From Dermabacter indicis (GTDB taxonomy: Bacteria; Actinomycetota; Actinomycetes; Actinomycetales; Dermabacteraceae), in contig CYUG01000017.1 in the NCBI GenBank assembly GCA_001403775.1, forward strand, positions 1-64,000: a stretch of 64,000 bases of DNA, written 5' to 3'. Below are positions 40,026 through 49,643 of this stretch, in pieces. The first letter of the stretch is position 1; each line of letters starts with the position of its first letter. Under the pieces are notes generated by a model. It saw only the letters and a list, made by a program, of their open reading frames with translations, made no database searches and was not told where the DNA came from. The position numbers and the translations under genes are program-made.

Positions 40026-42461
40026 CTACATCAGGTTGCGGCGACCCTTTTCGGCGCTCGTCGCATGGCCCTGCGGGTTGGCCTCGAGGATGAACCGCAG
40101 CACGTGCAGCGCCGTGCGCTGAAGCTCGCCGAGGGTGAGGCCAGCGTCGAACCCGAGCGAATCCCGCACCCCCGTGTCGCACGTATTGCCGCCGTGCTCC
40201 TTGCCGCCGGGCATGAGCACGTCGATGCCGCCGCGCACGCGGTAGGCGCTATCGCGAAGCGCTGGGAAGTTCGGATCCTCGACCATGCGCATCCACCAGT
40301 CGGTCATCACGAGGCCGTCGAAGCCGAACTCGCCGCGCAGAATCGTCGCAACAAGGTCGTAGCTGTAGTGGCCCCATACCCCGTTGATCTTGTTGTACGA
40401 GGTCATGATGGTTCGCGGCCGCGATTTCTCGATCATGATCTGGAAACCGCGCAGGTAGATCTCGCGCAGGGCACGCTCACTCACGCGCGAATCGGAGAAG
40501 ATGCGGTTGTGCTCCTGGTTGTTCGCCGTGCAGTGCTTCGGGCACGCCGCCACGCCCTTGGACTGCACGCCGTTCACGATCGCGGCACCCATGAGGCCCG
40601 TGAGCAGCGGATCCTCCGAAAAATACTCGAAGTTTCGGCCACACAGCGGGTCGCGCTGGATGTTCATGCCGGGGCTGAGCAGGATGTCGGAGCCCTTGGC
40701 GAGCATCTCCTCCGCGTGAAGCTCGGCAAGCTCGCGCACCCCCTCGGGGTTCCATGTGGAGGCAAGAGCGGTGCCGCACGGTAGGAGCGAGGCGAACGCG
40801 GAAACACGCAGTCCAGAGGGACCATCAGTCGTAATCGCAGGCGCCACGCCACGTTCGCGCAGAGACTCGGTCACACCGCCGAGCGCTCCCGCGTTGCCGC
40901 GCGCACCGAGCGGGCTATCCATGGTGGTATCGCCGTAAGTGAGGGCAATGAGATCCTCAGTTCCGACGGTTGCCACGAAATCCTCGAGGCTCACCTTTTT
41001 GGCGCGCACCTCCTCAAACGAGGGTGTGCTGCCGGCTTCCGGCTCGGGGAGCGCCTCGGGCAGCCGCTCACGAATGCGGCGGGCCAGGTCACGCTGTTCC
41101 TCGGGAGCTTTTTCCCATCCGACGGTTGCCCGGCCATCGTCGCCGCGGTTCAGAACCATACGGTCAAACCCGCAGCCCTTCTGGATCGACGAGGCTTCTT
41201 CGAGCTGCTTCACGACGATAAGTTCGCCGACCTCAACCTCACCGGCAACGTCGGTGTCCTTCACGCTCTGACCAACGTGGAGGCGGTAGGTTCCGGGCTC
41301 GAGCATGTAGGCGCTGCGGTGGCCGGTCGCGCCGGAATCGTCGTAGGAGGCAAAGTCGCGGAGGTCCACCTCGAGGCGCACCGTGGCGTTCTCGCCCGCA
41401 GCAACGGTGCCCGTGCGGGCGAAGGCCGCGAGACGGCGCGCGGGCTGGGAAAGCTTCCCATCGGGGGTTTCAAGGTAGGCCTGCACAACCGTGCTGCCCT
41501 CGCGCTCGCCCGTATTCTTCGCCGTGACATCGAGGTGGGCGCGGGTAGCGTCGGACCCAAAATTCCCGAGGCTGAGCGAGAACGACGTGTAGCCGAGACC
41601 CTCCCCGAAGTGGAATTGGGCGGCGCCCGGCGCGAACGTTTCGTAGTAGCGGTAGCCCACGAACACGTCCTCCGCGTAGTTCGTGACATCCGGATCGCCG
41701 AAGTTGCGAGCGCTCGGAGCATCCTCGTAGCGGCGCGCGATCGACGCGGTGAGGCGGCCACCCGGTTCCGCCTTTCCGGTGAGCACGTTGGCAAGAGCGT
41801 TGCCGGATTCCATGCCGCCAGCCCATGCAATAAGGAGCGCGGAAATACTGTGGTGCTCGGCCCATGAAAGGTCCATGACGTTACCCGCATCGACCACCAC
41901 AACCGTGCGCTCGAACGCCTCCGTGACGCGCGCGAGCAACGATTCTTCCTGCTCGGTGAGGAAATAGGAGCCGGGCGCGAGCTCAGCATCGCGATCTTCC
42001 CCCGCCGCGCGGCCGATCACAATGATCGCCACGTCGTTGCGCTCAGCGGCGGCACTAATCTGCTCATTCGCGAGCTCGAGCTCCGGATAGTGCGTGGGCC
42101 ACTTGCCCCACACCGTGCCCGGATCCGCAGGCTGCTCCTCGCTGAAGCGATCGTAGGCCTCGGCGAGCTCCTCATCAACCTTCACGGCGCCCGATTCGCG
42201 AAGTGCATCCGTGAGGTTCGAGATGTACGGCGGGTTCACATCACCGCCCGAGCCATAGCCGACGGCCAGCCAGTCCTTCGCCGTACGACCAAACAGTGCA
42301 ACGCGGCTCTCGGGCGCAAGCGGCAGCACGCCATCATTGCGAAGAAGCACCGTGCCCTGCGCGGCAAGCTCACGCGCCTTCGCGGCAAGCCGCGGATCGA
42401 GGCGGCGATCAGCCGAACCATCGGCGGCCGTTGACTGCTGGGACATCGTTTCGTGACTCAT
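40026..42461 (-). CDS. domain-permuted glycoside hydrolase family 3 beta-glucosidase
   Basis: An 811-residue GH3 enzyme with the usual domain order reversed. The alpha/beta sandwich (GH3_C) comes first (about 20-250; VALFGRTAKDWLAVGYGSGG, IVIGRAAGEDRD with the likely acid/base Glu). A fibronectin III-like domain follows (about 275-400). The TIM-barrel with the nucleophile comes last (Asp721 in GLVMTDWW; KHCTANNQEHNR and SYNKINGVW are family motifs). The ATG at 42461 has GAGGAG 4 bp upstream; an earlier ATG overlaps that site. No signal peptide is present. Two exact copies of the dispersed word (40962, 41118) both encode ATVG. Likely a beta-glucosidase or beta-xylosidase. Confidence 0.92.
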   Translation of the reverse strand: MSHETMSQQSTAADGSADRRLDPRLAAKARELAAQGTVLLRNDGVLPLAPESRVALFGRTAKDWLAVGYGSGGDVNPPYISNLTDALRESGAVKVDEELAEAYDRFSEEQPADPGTVWGKWPTHYPELELANEQISAAAERNDVAIIVIGRAAGEDRDAELAPGSYFLTEQEESLLARVTEAFERTVVVVDAGNVMDLSWAEHHSISALLIAWAGGMESGNALANVLTGKAEPGGRLTASIARRYEDAPSARNFGDPDVTNYAEDVFVGYRYYETFAPGAAQFHFGEGLGYTSFSLSLGNFGSDATRAHLDVTAKNTGEREGSTVVQAYLETPDGKLSQPARRLAAFARTGTVAAGENATVRLEVDLRDFASYDDSGATGHRSAYMLEPGTYRLHVGQSVKDTDVAGEVEVGELIVVKQLEEASSIQKGCGFDRMVLNRGDDGRATVGWEKAPEEQRDLARRIRERLPEALPEPEAGSTPSFEEVRAKKVSLEDFVATVGTEDLIALTYGDTTMDSPLGARGNAGALGGVTESLRERGVAPAITTDGPSGLRVSAFASLLPCGTALASTWNPEGVRELAELHAEEMLAKGSDILLSPGMNIQRDPLCGRNFEYFSEDPLLTGLMGAAIVNGVQSKGVAACPKHCTANNQEHNRIFSDSRVSERALREIYLRGFQIMIEKSRPRTIMTSYNKINGVWGHYSYDLVATILRGEFGFDGLVMTDWWMRMVEDPNFPALRDSAYRVRGGIDVLMPGGKEHGGNTCDTGVRDSLGFDAGLTLGELQRTALHVLRFILEANPQGHATSAEKGRRNLM

Positions 42462-42527
42462 GGTGCTCCTCATTGATGCTCAAGTCGGGGGCACCGGGCA
42501 AGCCCGACGCCCCACCGTACCCCCAGT

Positions 42528-42620
42528 CTATTGACCGCCCATGCCCATCGTGGCGAAGCCGCGCACTATGTGGCGCTGGAACAAAACAATCACCGCCGCG
42601 ACCATCGACCCCCCCGGCAT
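42528..42620 (-). pseudogene. C-terminal remnant of a MalG-type sugar ABC permease
   Basis: The minus strand reads MPGGSMVAAVIVLFQRHIV then RGFATMGMGGQ and stop. This matches the last helix and the FQR-I/V-G terminus of sugar permeases such as those at 34746 and 50536. Everything before it is missing: the frame is cut by the terminator of the next gene upstream. It suggests the GH3 gene once followed an ABC importer that has been deleted. Confidence 0.7.
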
Positions 42621-42621
42621 G

Positions 42622-42656
42622 AAAATCGCCCGCCCCGGTTTCGGGGGCGGGCGATT
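42622..42656 (-). terminator. Rho-independent terminator of the GlsB-like gene
   Basis: On the minus strand, TCGCCCGCCCC, a CGAAACC loop and GGGGCGGGCGA are followed by TTTTC. It lies 35 bp past the GlsB-like stop and abuts the permease remnant. Confidence 0.88.
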
Positions 42657-42690
42657 GCACTATGCGCTTGTTCTTATTGATGCGTCACGA

Positions 42691-42975
42691 TCAGTTGTCG
42701 GACTTCGTGAGCAGCCCGTACACGAACATGACCACGAGCGCACCGATCACCGAAAGGAGGATCGTCCACAGCGACCACGGGTTGTCGAGGAGCGAGCTCC
42801 AGCCGCTGTCGCCGAAGAGACCACCGATGAGGCCACCGACAATCGCACCGATGACACCGAGGATGATGGTCATCCCCAGGCCCATCGACTGCTTGCCCGG
42901 CATAACTGCGCGAGCGATGAGGCCGATGAGGCCGCCGATGATAATCCACGAAATGATTGCCCAAATAAGAGACAT
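42691..42975 (-). CDS. GlsB/YeaQ/YmgE family stress membrane protein
   Basis: A 94-residue three-segment membrane protein of the transglycosylase-associated family. Glycine-rich helices (IISWIIIGGLIGLIARAVMPG, GLGMTIILGVIGAIVGGLIGGLFG) and the RAVMPGKQSMG loop are diagnostic. Members are induced by stress and their activity is unknown. It is monocistronic, with its own terminator. Confidence 0.93.
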   Translation of the reverse strand: MSLIWAIISWIIIGGLIGLIARAVMPGKQSMGLGMTIILGVIGAIVGGLIGGLFGDSGWSSLLDNPWSLWTILLSVIGALVVMFVYGLLTKSDN

Positions 42976-43216
42976 GGAGTGACTACTTTCTTCTCGAGTG
43001 AACCAGGCTCACAGGGATCCCGGGCGCTGTTGGCGAACCTGGGTTAGCTAACGGTGCCCGGCGGTTGAAAAGTTGTCAACCACCATTAATCTTACCTGGG
43101 AGTCCCTTCCGCGAAACTGCACGTCACCTGAATTTTCGCCGCCTTTTACCGAACACATAGTGCAGGTTTGCTGAGGCGCACCCACTGCACTCTCGTGAAC
43201 ACCCCACTTCGCGCAA
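42976..43216. other. spacer between nrdF and the GlsB-like gene
   Basis: Non-coding. A TTGACA on the minus strand (43074-43079) inside a GGTTGA...TCAACC inverted repeat may be part of the GlsB-like promoter, although no clear -10 follows at standard distance. Confidence 0.35.
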
Positions 43217-43250
43217 AGAGAGCGGCACGTCCAAGAACGTGCCGCCCTCT
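43217..43250 (-). terminator. terminator of nrdF
   Basis: On the minus strand, AGAGGGCGGCACGT, a TCTTGG loop and ACGTGCCGCTCTCT are followed by TTGCG. It lies 31 bp after the nrdF stop. Confidence 0.75.
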
Positions 43251-43280
43251 TCTCCTTGCGGTCGCGAAGGACCACTCACA

Positions 43281-44303
<1,023 letters not shown>

Positions 44304-44344
44304 TCAGCCGGCCACCCCATCCCTGCCAGCGTAAGCTCGGGGGT

Positions 44345-44357
44345 TCCGACGCTTGCC
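44345..44357 (+). repeat. near copy of the dispersed word upstream of nrdF
   Basis: TCCGACGCTTGCC has one mismatch to the consensus. A second partial copy in the opposite direction (ACGTCGGACTCC) lies at about 44284-44295, so the two face each other around a 50-bp spacer containing GGCCGGCTCAGCCGGCC. Confidence 0.65.
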
Positions 44358-44482
44358 CACGCGGCATTCTCGCCCATCCTAGCGAGCCGAGCCGACGGCT
44401 CGATGAGGTTCGAGCGACTTGCTCTCAGCGGAGCGTTTTAGGGTGAACTGTAGATCACGCCCGCGACCTCAGGGGGCCAGAG

Positions 44483-44707
44483 ATGTTTATCGCTTTGCTC
44501 TCTATTGTGCTCTTCATTATGGGCATCGGAGCGACCTTTTTCCCGTACCAGATGTGGGAGATTACCGAGGCTTGGCAGTGCAAGGAACGCGAGGCGAACG
44601 AACCGAGCGACGCGCGCCTCGTGCTCTGGCGAGTGGGCGACGTCGCCGTCATCATTGGAACGCTCATCATACTTGGCTTCTACCTTCAGGCTGCGGGGAA
44701 AGGGTAG
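44483..44707 (+). CDS. small membrane protein, DUF6199-like, copy 1
   Basis: A 74-residue protein with a hydrophobic N-terminus (residues 2-20), a soluble PYQMWEITEAWQCKEREANEPSDARL block and a second hydrophobic segment (about 50-68). The W-x-x-x-x-W...EPSDA pattern matches small DUF6199-type proteins of actinobacteria. The ATG has AGGGGG upstream. The next gene, 5 bp later, encodes a related protein. Function unknown. Confidence 0.7.
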   Translation: MFIALLSIVLFIMGIGATFFPYQMWEITEAWQCKEREANEPSDARLVLWRVGDVAVIIGTLIILGFYLQAAGKG

Positions 44708-44712
44708 GGCAC

Positions 44713-45033
44713 GTGTCACCGGCGTCCATGATCCTCGCGTCTGTTTTCCTTGGCGCTTACATTCTCGTGTGCCTGTGGGCGGCGATTGCACCACGCGGCC
44801 TGTGGCGAGCACTCAACGGCCGGTTCTATCGGCGCCAGCGAGAAGCTGAGCCGAGCAGCGCCGTCTTTATGCGGATGCGGATCGTGGGAATCGTCGCGGC
44901 GCTCGTAGGCGTGGTGGGTATCCCGCTCGCAGTCGTGTGGGCGATGGTCACGAACGCGGTCACGAACGGTCAGCGACGACAACGAGAAAGGGGCGAGGCT
45001 CCATTAAGCCTCACCCCCTGTCAAGCACAATAA
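44713..45033 (+). CDS. small membrane protein, DUF6199-like, copy 2
   Basis: A 106-residue paralogue-like protein. It has a hydrophobic start (MILASVFLGAYILVCLWAAI), a PRGLWRALNGRFYRRQREAEPSSAVF block that echoes the previous protein, and a second hydrophobic segment (IVGIVAALVGVVGIPLAVVWAM). The tail is basic and polar. The GTG at 44713 lies 5 bp after the preceding stop with AGGG upstream, so the two form an operon. Its last codons overlap the terminator of the convergent KAP gene. Confidence 0.7.
   Translation: MSPASMILASVFLGAYILVCLWAAIAPRGLWRALNGRFYRRQREAEPSSAVFMRMRIVGIVAALVGVVGIPLAVVWAMVTNAVTNGQRRQRERGEAPLSLTPCQAQ
44990..45016 (-). terminator. terminator of the KAP NTPase gene
   Basis: On the minus strand, GGGGTGAGGCT, a TAATGG loop and AGCCTCGCCCC are followed by TTTC. 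It lies inside the 3' end of the convergent small membrane protein gene. Confidence 0.6.
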
Positions 45034-45091
45034 TTACGATCCACACTGTGCGTAATCAAGCAATGCAGTCGAAGTAGGAAAGACTCCCGCT

Positions 45092-46954
45092 TCACACTCC
45101 AGTTTGTTCTACGTAGATGTCGAACGCTTTCTTAAGTGGATCGACGACAGCCCGTGCGACTTCAACACTCTTAATTTCCACAAACGATAGCGGATAGGCG
45201 TTGCCCGAGACGCGAAGATGCGCCAACTTATTATCTTGCGAGGATTCTGCAGACGCCAATAATTCGACGAAACCGTTCCATTCCCGACTGTAACTCTTCC
45301 CTGGATCACAGTCACTCGGTGTCGATCGTCCAAAATCAATGGAAATACCCTTGCGTTTGGAACAGCGAACACTCGCAAACCGCCTCCGGCCACGAGCAGA
45401 TGTTGCAAGAACATCTTCAGCATCCTGGACGTAAAAATTGATGGCATGCGTTACAGACTCCGTCAAAGCAACCGCGGAGAATGGCTTCCCCTGACCAGCA
45501 GCGTGCTGTTGCAGCTCCCGGCGTATCAGTTCAAATGCTTCACTGGCCTCTACTGAAGTGCTTCGCTGGGCGAACGCTAACACCGCTTCCGAATCAATCA
45601 GCTCCGAACCATCTTGCGTCTCGTCAGCTACTTCCGAACCGCCCGTACGGGTGATGTTGGTGACCTGCAGAGCTGCTCCCAGAATATCCGCAGCAGCCTC
45701 ACCCTCAAACCCTTCAAGAATATTTTTAAAACGCTGAGAAAAACGCGCCAATCGAATTCTGTCCTCCACGGACATCATGCGAAGACCTGATTGCTCTGAT
45801 GTCGCATCAGCAACTGCTTCGAAGTAGGCATCAAGGGCATCGTTATCTTCTCGTTGGTAAACCCTGATGAGTTCATCATAGAACTCATAGAATGCAGATT
45901 GTGCACACAGGAGCGCAAAAACTTGCTTACTTCGAATTAACGCCGCTTGGTCAGAATGGTCTGGTCGCGCTTCGTGAATAATCTGAAGAAGGGAGTGAGT
46001 GTTCATTAGGCGCCTAATGGATCGAGGATTCGACCCAACGGAATCACGCGCAAGGGCCACATACTCCTTCATCTCATTCTCACGAGAAACCCCAACAGCT
46101 TCTTCGATCATCGACTCGATGCGGTAGCTAGCTACAGGCATACGGAACGGCACTTGGATGATTTTGTCAAAGTATGCTCGAGCATGATCTTTCGAGAGTG
46201 CTGAACCGCCTGCCATCGAGTACTTTGCTTCTACCCCCTGGCGTACCACCTCGAAATCGATCGCGAGGACAAAAACGCATCGCCGGACATCAAGAAAGAG
46301 TTTCAGACTTTCCAATACCTCGATAGCTCGTTGCGCATTAATACGATCCAGGTCATCTATAAAAATAGCAACTTGGGAGCAGCCGGCTTGCGCACAATAG
46401 TCCTGCACTGTCTCATCAAATTTGGCGCGTAGATTTTTGAGACGCGCAACGGCGTTGGTCTCATTACCGTCGGTACCTATCGAATCTAAAGCATCTACAA
46501 TGCGCCCCGATGCAGCCGACAATCCTAGAGCTGACCCAGCCTGCGAAACTCCCGTTGCAGCCACCCATCTACCGAACTTACCCACGGTCCGCAGGAACTC
46601 TTCGGCTTTTCGAGTTTTTGCTGCCATGGGAGCAGCAATCTCGTGCATCAACGAGAAGGTGAGTGCATCACCCAGGTCGAACTGCGAATACTGCCATGCA
46701 TTAAATTCGATTACCGCAACACTTTTGCTCTTGCTATTGCGCAGATCTTCCTTGATGTAGTTCATTGCGCTCGTTTTGCCGCTACCCCAATCGCCCTGAA
46801 TAGCGATTGTCATTGGCGTCTCACACCGCATGATGAAGTTAGCGAGTCCTCGGTAGTAGTCACGCACGCCCAACTTATCGTCCGGCATATCCCCATCCAA
46901 CGCCTCCAGAGGTAGGTCGACCTGACCCACCTTGGTTTCCTTTCGCACCGCCAT
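45092..46954 (-). CDS. KAP-family P-loop NTPase
   Basis: A 620-residue STAND/AAA-like NTPase of the KAP family (named after Kidins220/ARMS and PifA). Walker A is GDWGSGKTS with Lys60, and Walker B is VAIFIDDLDRI. KAP-typical blocks VAVIEFNAWQYSQFD and CVFVLAIDFEVVRQGVEAKY are present, with a hydrophobic stretch between the Walker motifs (GRWVAATGVSQAGSALGLSA). The C-terminal third (about 420-620) has no recognisable domain. The start at 46954 has GGAAGG upstream. Base composition is visibly more AT-rich than its neighbours, which points to transfer. PifA excludes phage, so a defence role is possible but unproven. Confidence 0.88.
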   Translation of the reverse strand: MAVRKETKVGQVDLPLEALDGDMPDDKLGVRDYYRGLANFIMRCETPMTIAIQGDWGSGKTSAMNYIKEDLRNSKSKSVAVIEFNAWQYSQFDLGDALTFSLMHEIAAPMAAKTRKAEEFLRTVGKFGRWVAATGVSQAGSALGLSAASGRIVDALDSIGTDGNETNAVARLKNLRAKFDETVQDYCAQAGCSQVAIFIDDLDRINAQRAIEVLESLKLFLDVRRCVFVLAIDFEVVRQGVEAKYSMAGGSALSKDHARAYFDKIIQVPFRMPVASYRIESMIEEAVGVSRENEMKEYVALARDSVGSNPRSIRRLMNTHSLLQIIHEARPDHSDQAALIRSKQVFALLCAQSAFYEFYDELIRVYQREDNDALDAYFEAVADATSEQSGLRMMSVEDRIRLARFSQRFKNILEGFEGEAAADILGAALQVTNITRTGGSEVADETQDGSELIDSEAVLAFAQRSTSVEASEAFELIRRELQQHAAGQGKPFSAVALTESVTHAINFYVQDAEDVLATSARGRRRFASVRCSKRKGISIDFGRSTPSDCDPGKSYSREWNGFVELLASAESSQDNKLAHLRVSGNAYPLSFVEIKSVEVARAVVDPLKKAFDIYVEQTGV

Positions 46955-47153
46955 TTCCGCACCTTCCACACACATTTTCAACCTAGTCGCATGCCCCCAG
47001 GCGCCAGCAGGCGCAACCACGGCCAACCTGACGACATAACAGCATTATCCCTCATGGCGACACTCGGCGCACCGACTTCTCTCATATTTCGCAGACTCAT
47101 CGGCAACTTAACCCCTTTGGGTCACTCAACGAGCGAATCGATTTGGTTCGACA

Positions 47154-47184
47154 TTGACAGCCCCGTAGTGGCGCACGCTACAGT
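47154..47184 (+). promoter_or_regulatory. probable sigma-70-type promoter of the lac operon regulator
   Basis: A consensus TTGACA at 47154-47159 is followed by a -10 candidate in GCTACAGT (47177-47184) at 17-19 bp. The operator palindrome begins 3 bp later, over the expected start point. Confidence 0.6.
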
Positions 47185-47186
47185 AA

Positions 47187-47200
47187 TGGGAGCGCTCCCA
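47187..47200. promoter_or_regulatory. LacI-family operator of the lac operon
   Basis: TGGGAGCGCTCCCA is a perfect 14-bp palindrome with a central CG step. It lies just downstream of the promoter, so the regulator should repress its own operon. Confidence 0.8.
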
Positions 47201-47291
47201 CCGGGTGTGCGTCACGTAGTTCTTCCGCTGCGAGGCGCGCAAAACTCCGCAACGCATGGGTGCGCGCCACTCAGCGAAGAGGAGGACACGC

Positions 47292-48269
47292 GTGGCCACA
47301 ATTAACGACGTTGCCCGTGCCGCAGGCGTGTCCCGCAGCACGGTCTCACGCGTGCTCAACGGTCAGATCTCCTCCCCCGAAGCGCGCGCCAAAGTGGAAA
47401 AGGCCATCGCTGAAACCGGGTATCGCGCCAACGCGCACGCGCGCTCCCTCGCCTCGGGCAAAAGCAACGTGTACGCGGCGATCCTCACTGAGCCCTACGG
47501 CGAGTTGTTCGAGGACCCCACCTTCGGGCGGATGCTCCAGGGCATCAACTCCGCACTCGTGGGCGGCGACATTGCCCTCAACCTGCTCTTCGCCACCACC
47601 GACGAGGAGCGCGAACGCACAATGCGTCAGCTTGCCCCGAACCGGGTTGACGGCGCACTCGTGCTCTCGCCTCATATCGACGATCCACTGCTTGAAGCCA
47701 TGAGCACCGCGATCCCCACGATCGTGCTCGGCCCCCTCGTCGAGGGGCGCGAGAACACGTGGACAGTCACGATCGATGACCACCACGGCGGCGAGCTCGG
47801 CGCGCGCCACTTGCGCGAACAAGGTGCCCGCCGCATCGCAATCATCGCGGGACCCGACACGGCGCAGGGCGCCCACGATCGCGTCGAGGGGCAACTCTCG
47901 GGACTCGGCACAGCCCCGCTCGAGATCATCCACGCGCCCTATTCGACGGGCGGCGGAACTTCGGCTACGCGTGAACTCCTCGCGAAGCACCCCGACCTCG
48001 ACGGCATCCTGTGCGGTTCCGACCGCCAGGCCCTCGGCGCTCTCGCCGTGCTCCGCGAGGCAGGCCGCAAAATCCCCGCAGATGTCAAGGTCGTGGGCTT
48101 CGACGATCACGCCTTCGCGGCCGAGACGACCCCCGGGCTCACGACCATCGCACAACCGATTTTCGAGGTCGGCGCGAGCGGCGCACGCCTCCTCAACGCC
48201 CTCGGCGAACGCCAACCAATCCAGTCGCTCACGCTTCCCACGACCCTCGTGGTGCGCGAAACGACCTAA
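47292..48269 (+). CDS. LacI-family repressor of the beta-galactoside operon
   Basis: A 325-residue LacI regulator: HTH ATINDVARAAGVSRSTVSRVLNGQISSPEARAKVEKAI, then an effector domain (VYAAILTEPYG; VKVVGFDDHAFAAETTPGLTTIAQP). The GTG at 47292 has GAGGAGG upstream and sets the HTH at residue 2. It is the first gene of a plus-strand operon with a solute-binding protein, two permeases and lacZ. The operator at 47187 makes it autoregulated. The inducer is probably lactose, galactose or a beta-galactoside. Confidence 0.93.
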   Translation: MATINDVARAAGVSRSTVSRVLNGQISSPEARAKVEKAIAETGYRANAHARSLASGKSNVYAAILTEPYGELFEDPTFGRMLQGINSALVGGDIALNLLFATTDEERERTMRQLAPNRVDGALVLSPHIDDPLLEAMSTAIPTIVLGPLVEGRENTWTVTIDDHHGGELGARHLREQGARRIAIIAGPDTAQGAHDRVEGQLSGLGTAPLEIIHAPYSTGGGTSATRELLAKHPDLDGILCGSDRQALGALAVLREAGRKIPADVKVVGFDDHAFAAETTPGLTTIAQPIFEVGASGARLLNALGERQPIQSLTLPTTLVVRETT

Positions 48270-48304
48270 AGCTTCCACGCACGAAAGATTCAAAGGAGAA
48301 CCTC

Positions 48305-49609
48305 ATGAACGACAGTTGGATCCACGAGATCCCGGCGTCGGTCCGCGCGATCCGCGAGGCCACCGCGAGCCGTCGCGCCGTCCTTGGCGCGGGAGCCGGC
48401 GTGAGTGCGCTCGCCCTGCTCGCCGGCTGCGGCGCCAACAACGACCCGAACACGGTCACCGTCGGATCCCACCAGAGCGACGCAATCCCGAAAAAGGCCG
48501 TGCTGGACATGCTCGAGTCGTGGAAGGGCGGCAAGGTCGAGATCAACACGGTCGACCACGAGACCTTTAAGGAAAGCATCAACAACTACCTCCAGGGCAA
48601 TCCCGACGACGTGTTTACGTGGTTCGCTGGCTACCGCGCTCGCTTTTTCGCGGAGCGCGGCCTCGTGAGCGACCTGAGCGACGTGTGGGAAAACATCGAC
48701 GGCATGCCCGAGTCGATGAAGGTCGCCTCCTCCGCCGACGACGGCCGGCTCGTGTTCATCCCGTGGAACTACTACCCGTGGGCCGTGTTCTATAAGCCGA
48801 GTGTGTTCGAGAAACACGGCTGGAGCGAACCAACCACGTTCGATGAGTGGCTTGCCCTCAACGAGGACATCAAGGCCGCGGGGCTCACCCCGATCGCGTT
48901 CAGCGATAAGGACGGCTGGGAAGCGATGGGCACATTCGACATGCTCGACCTGCGCGTCAACGGCTATGACTTCCACGTCTCGCTCATGGCAGGCCAGGAA
49001 TCGTGGGAAAGTGACGAGGTCAAGAACATCTTCGCGGCGTGGCGCGAACTCCTCCCCTACCAGCAGGCTGATCCTCTCGGGCGCACGTGGCAGGAAGCCG
49101 CGCAGTCGATGCTCAAGGAAGAAACCGCGATGTACACGATGGGCATGTTCATCGACCAGCAGTGGGCCGACAGCGACGACCCCGAGGATCTCGACTTCTT
49201 CACGTTCCCGGAGTTCGATCCGTCGATCGGCGCGGACGTCGTCGAAGCCCCGATCGACGGCTGGATGATGGCGGCAAAGCCCCACAACGAAAAGAAGGCG
49301 AAGGAGCTCCTCACCTACCTCGCGACGGCCGACGCCATCCAGTACAAGCTCGATGCCGACCCTTCCGTGATCTCGCCGCGCACCGACCAGGATCAGAGCA
49401 ACTACTCGAAGCTCCAGAAGAAAGCCGTCGAGCTCATCACCAACGCGAGCGCGATATCGCAGTTCCTCGACCGCGATACACGCCCCGACTTCGCCTCGAC
49501 GGTCATCAGTCAGTCGCTGCAGAACTTCCTGAAGAACCCCGACTCGATCGACTCGATCCTGCGCGATATCGAGAAGCAGAAGAAGTCCATCTTCCCTGCC
49601 GAGTCCTGA
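48305..49609 (+). CDS. ABC sugar transporter substrate-binding lipoprotein (lac operon)
   Basis: A 434-residue family 1 solute-binding protein. Residues 20-42 hold SRRAVLGAGAGVSALALLAGC, a twin-arginine-like signal with a lipobox. The mature part begins NTVTVGSHQSDAIPKKAVLDML and carries EINTVDHETFKESINNYLQGNPDDVFTWFAG. The ATG at 48305 follows AAAGGAG. It delivers beta-galactosides to the permeases that follow. Confidence 0.92.
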   Translation: MNDSWIHEIPASVRAIREATASRRAVLGAGAGVSALALLAGCGANNDPNTVTVGSHQSDAIPKKAVLDMLESWKGGKVEINTVDHETFKESINNYLQGNPDDVFTWFAGYRARFFAERGLVSDLSDVWENIDGMPESMKVASSADDGRLVFIPWNYYPWAVFYKPSVFEKHGWSEPTTFDEWLALNEDIKAAGLTPIAFSDKDGWEAMGTFDMLDLRVNGYDFHVSLMAGQESWESDEVKNIFAAWRELLPYQQADPLGRTWQEAAQSMLKEETAMYTMGMFIDQQWADSDDPEDLDFFTFPEFDPSIGADVVEAPIDGWMMAAKPHNEKKAKELLTYLATADAIQYKLDADPSVISPRTDQDQSNYSKLQKKAVELITNASAISQFLDRDTRPDFASTVISQSLQNFLKNPDSIDSILRDIEKQKKSIFPAES

Positions 49610-49643
49610 CCCCTATTTTCGACCCCAATCCAAGGAGCGAGTC

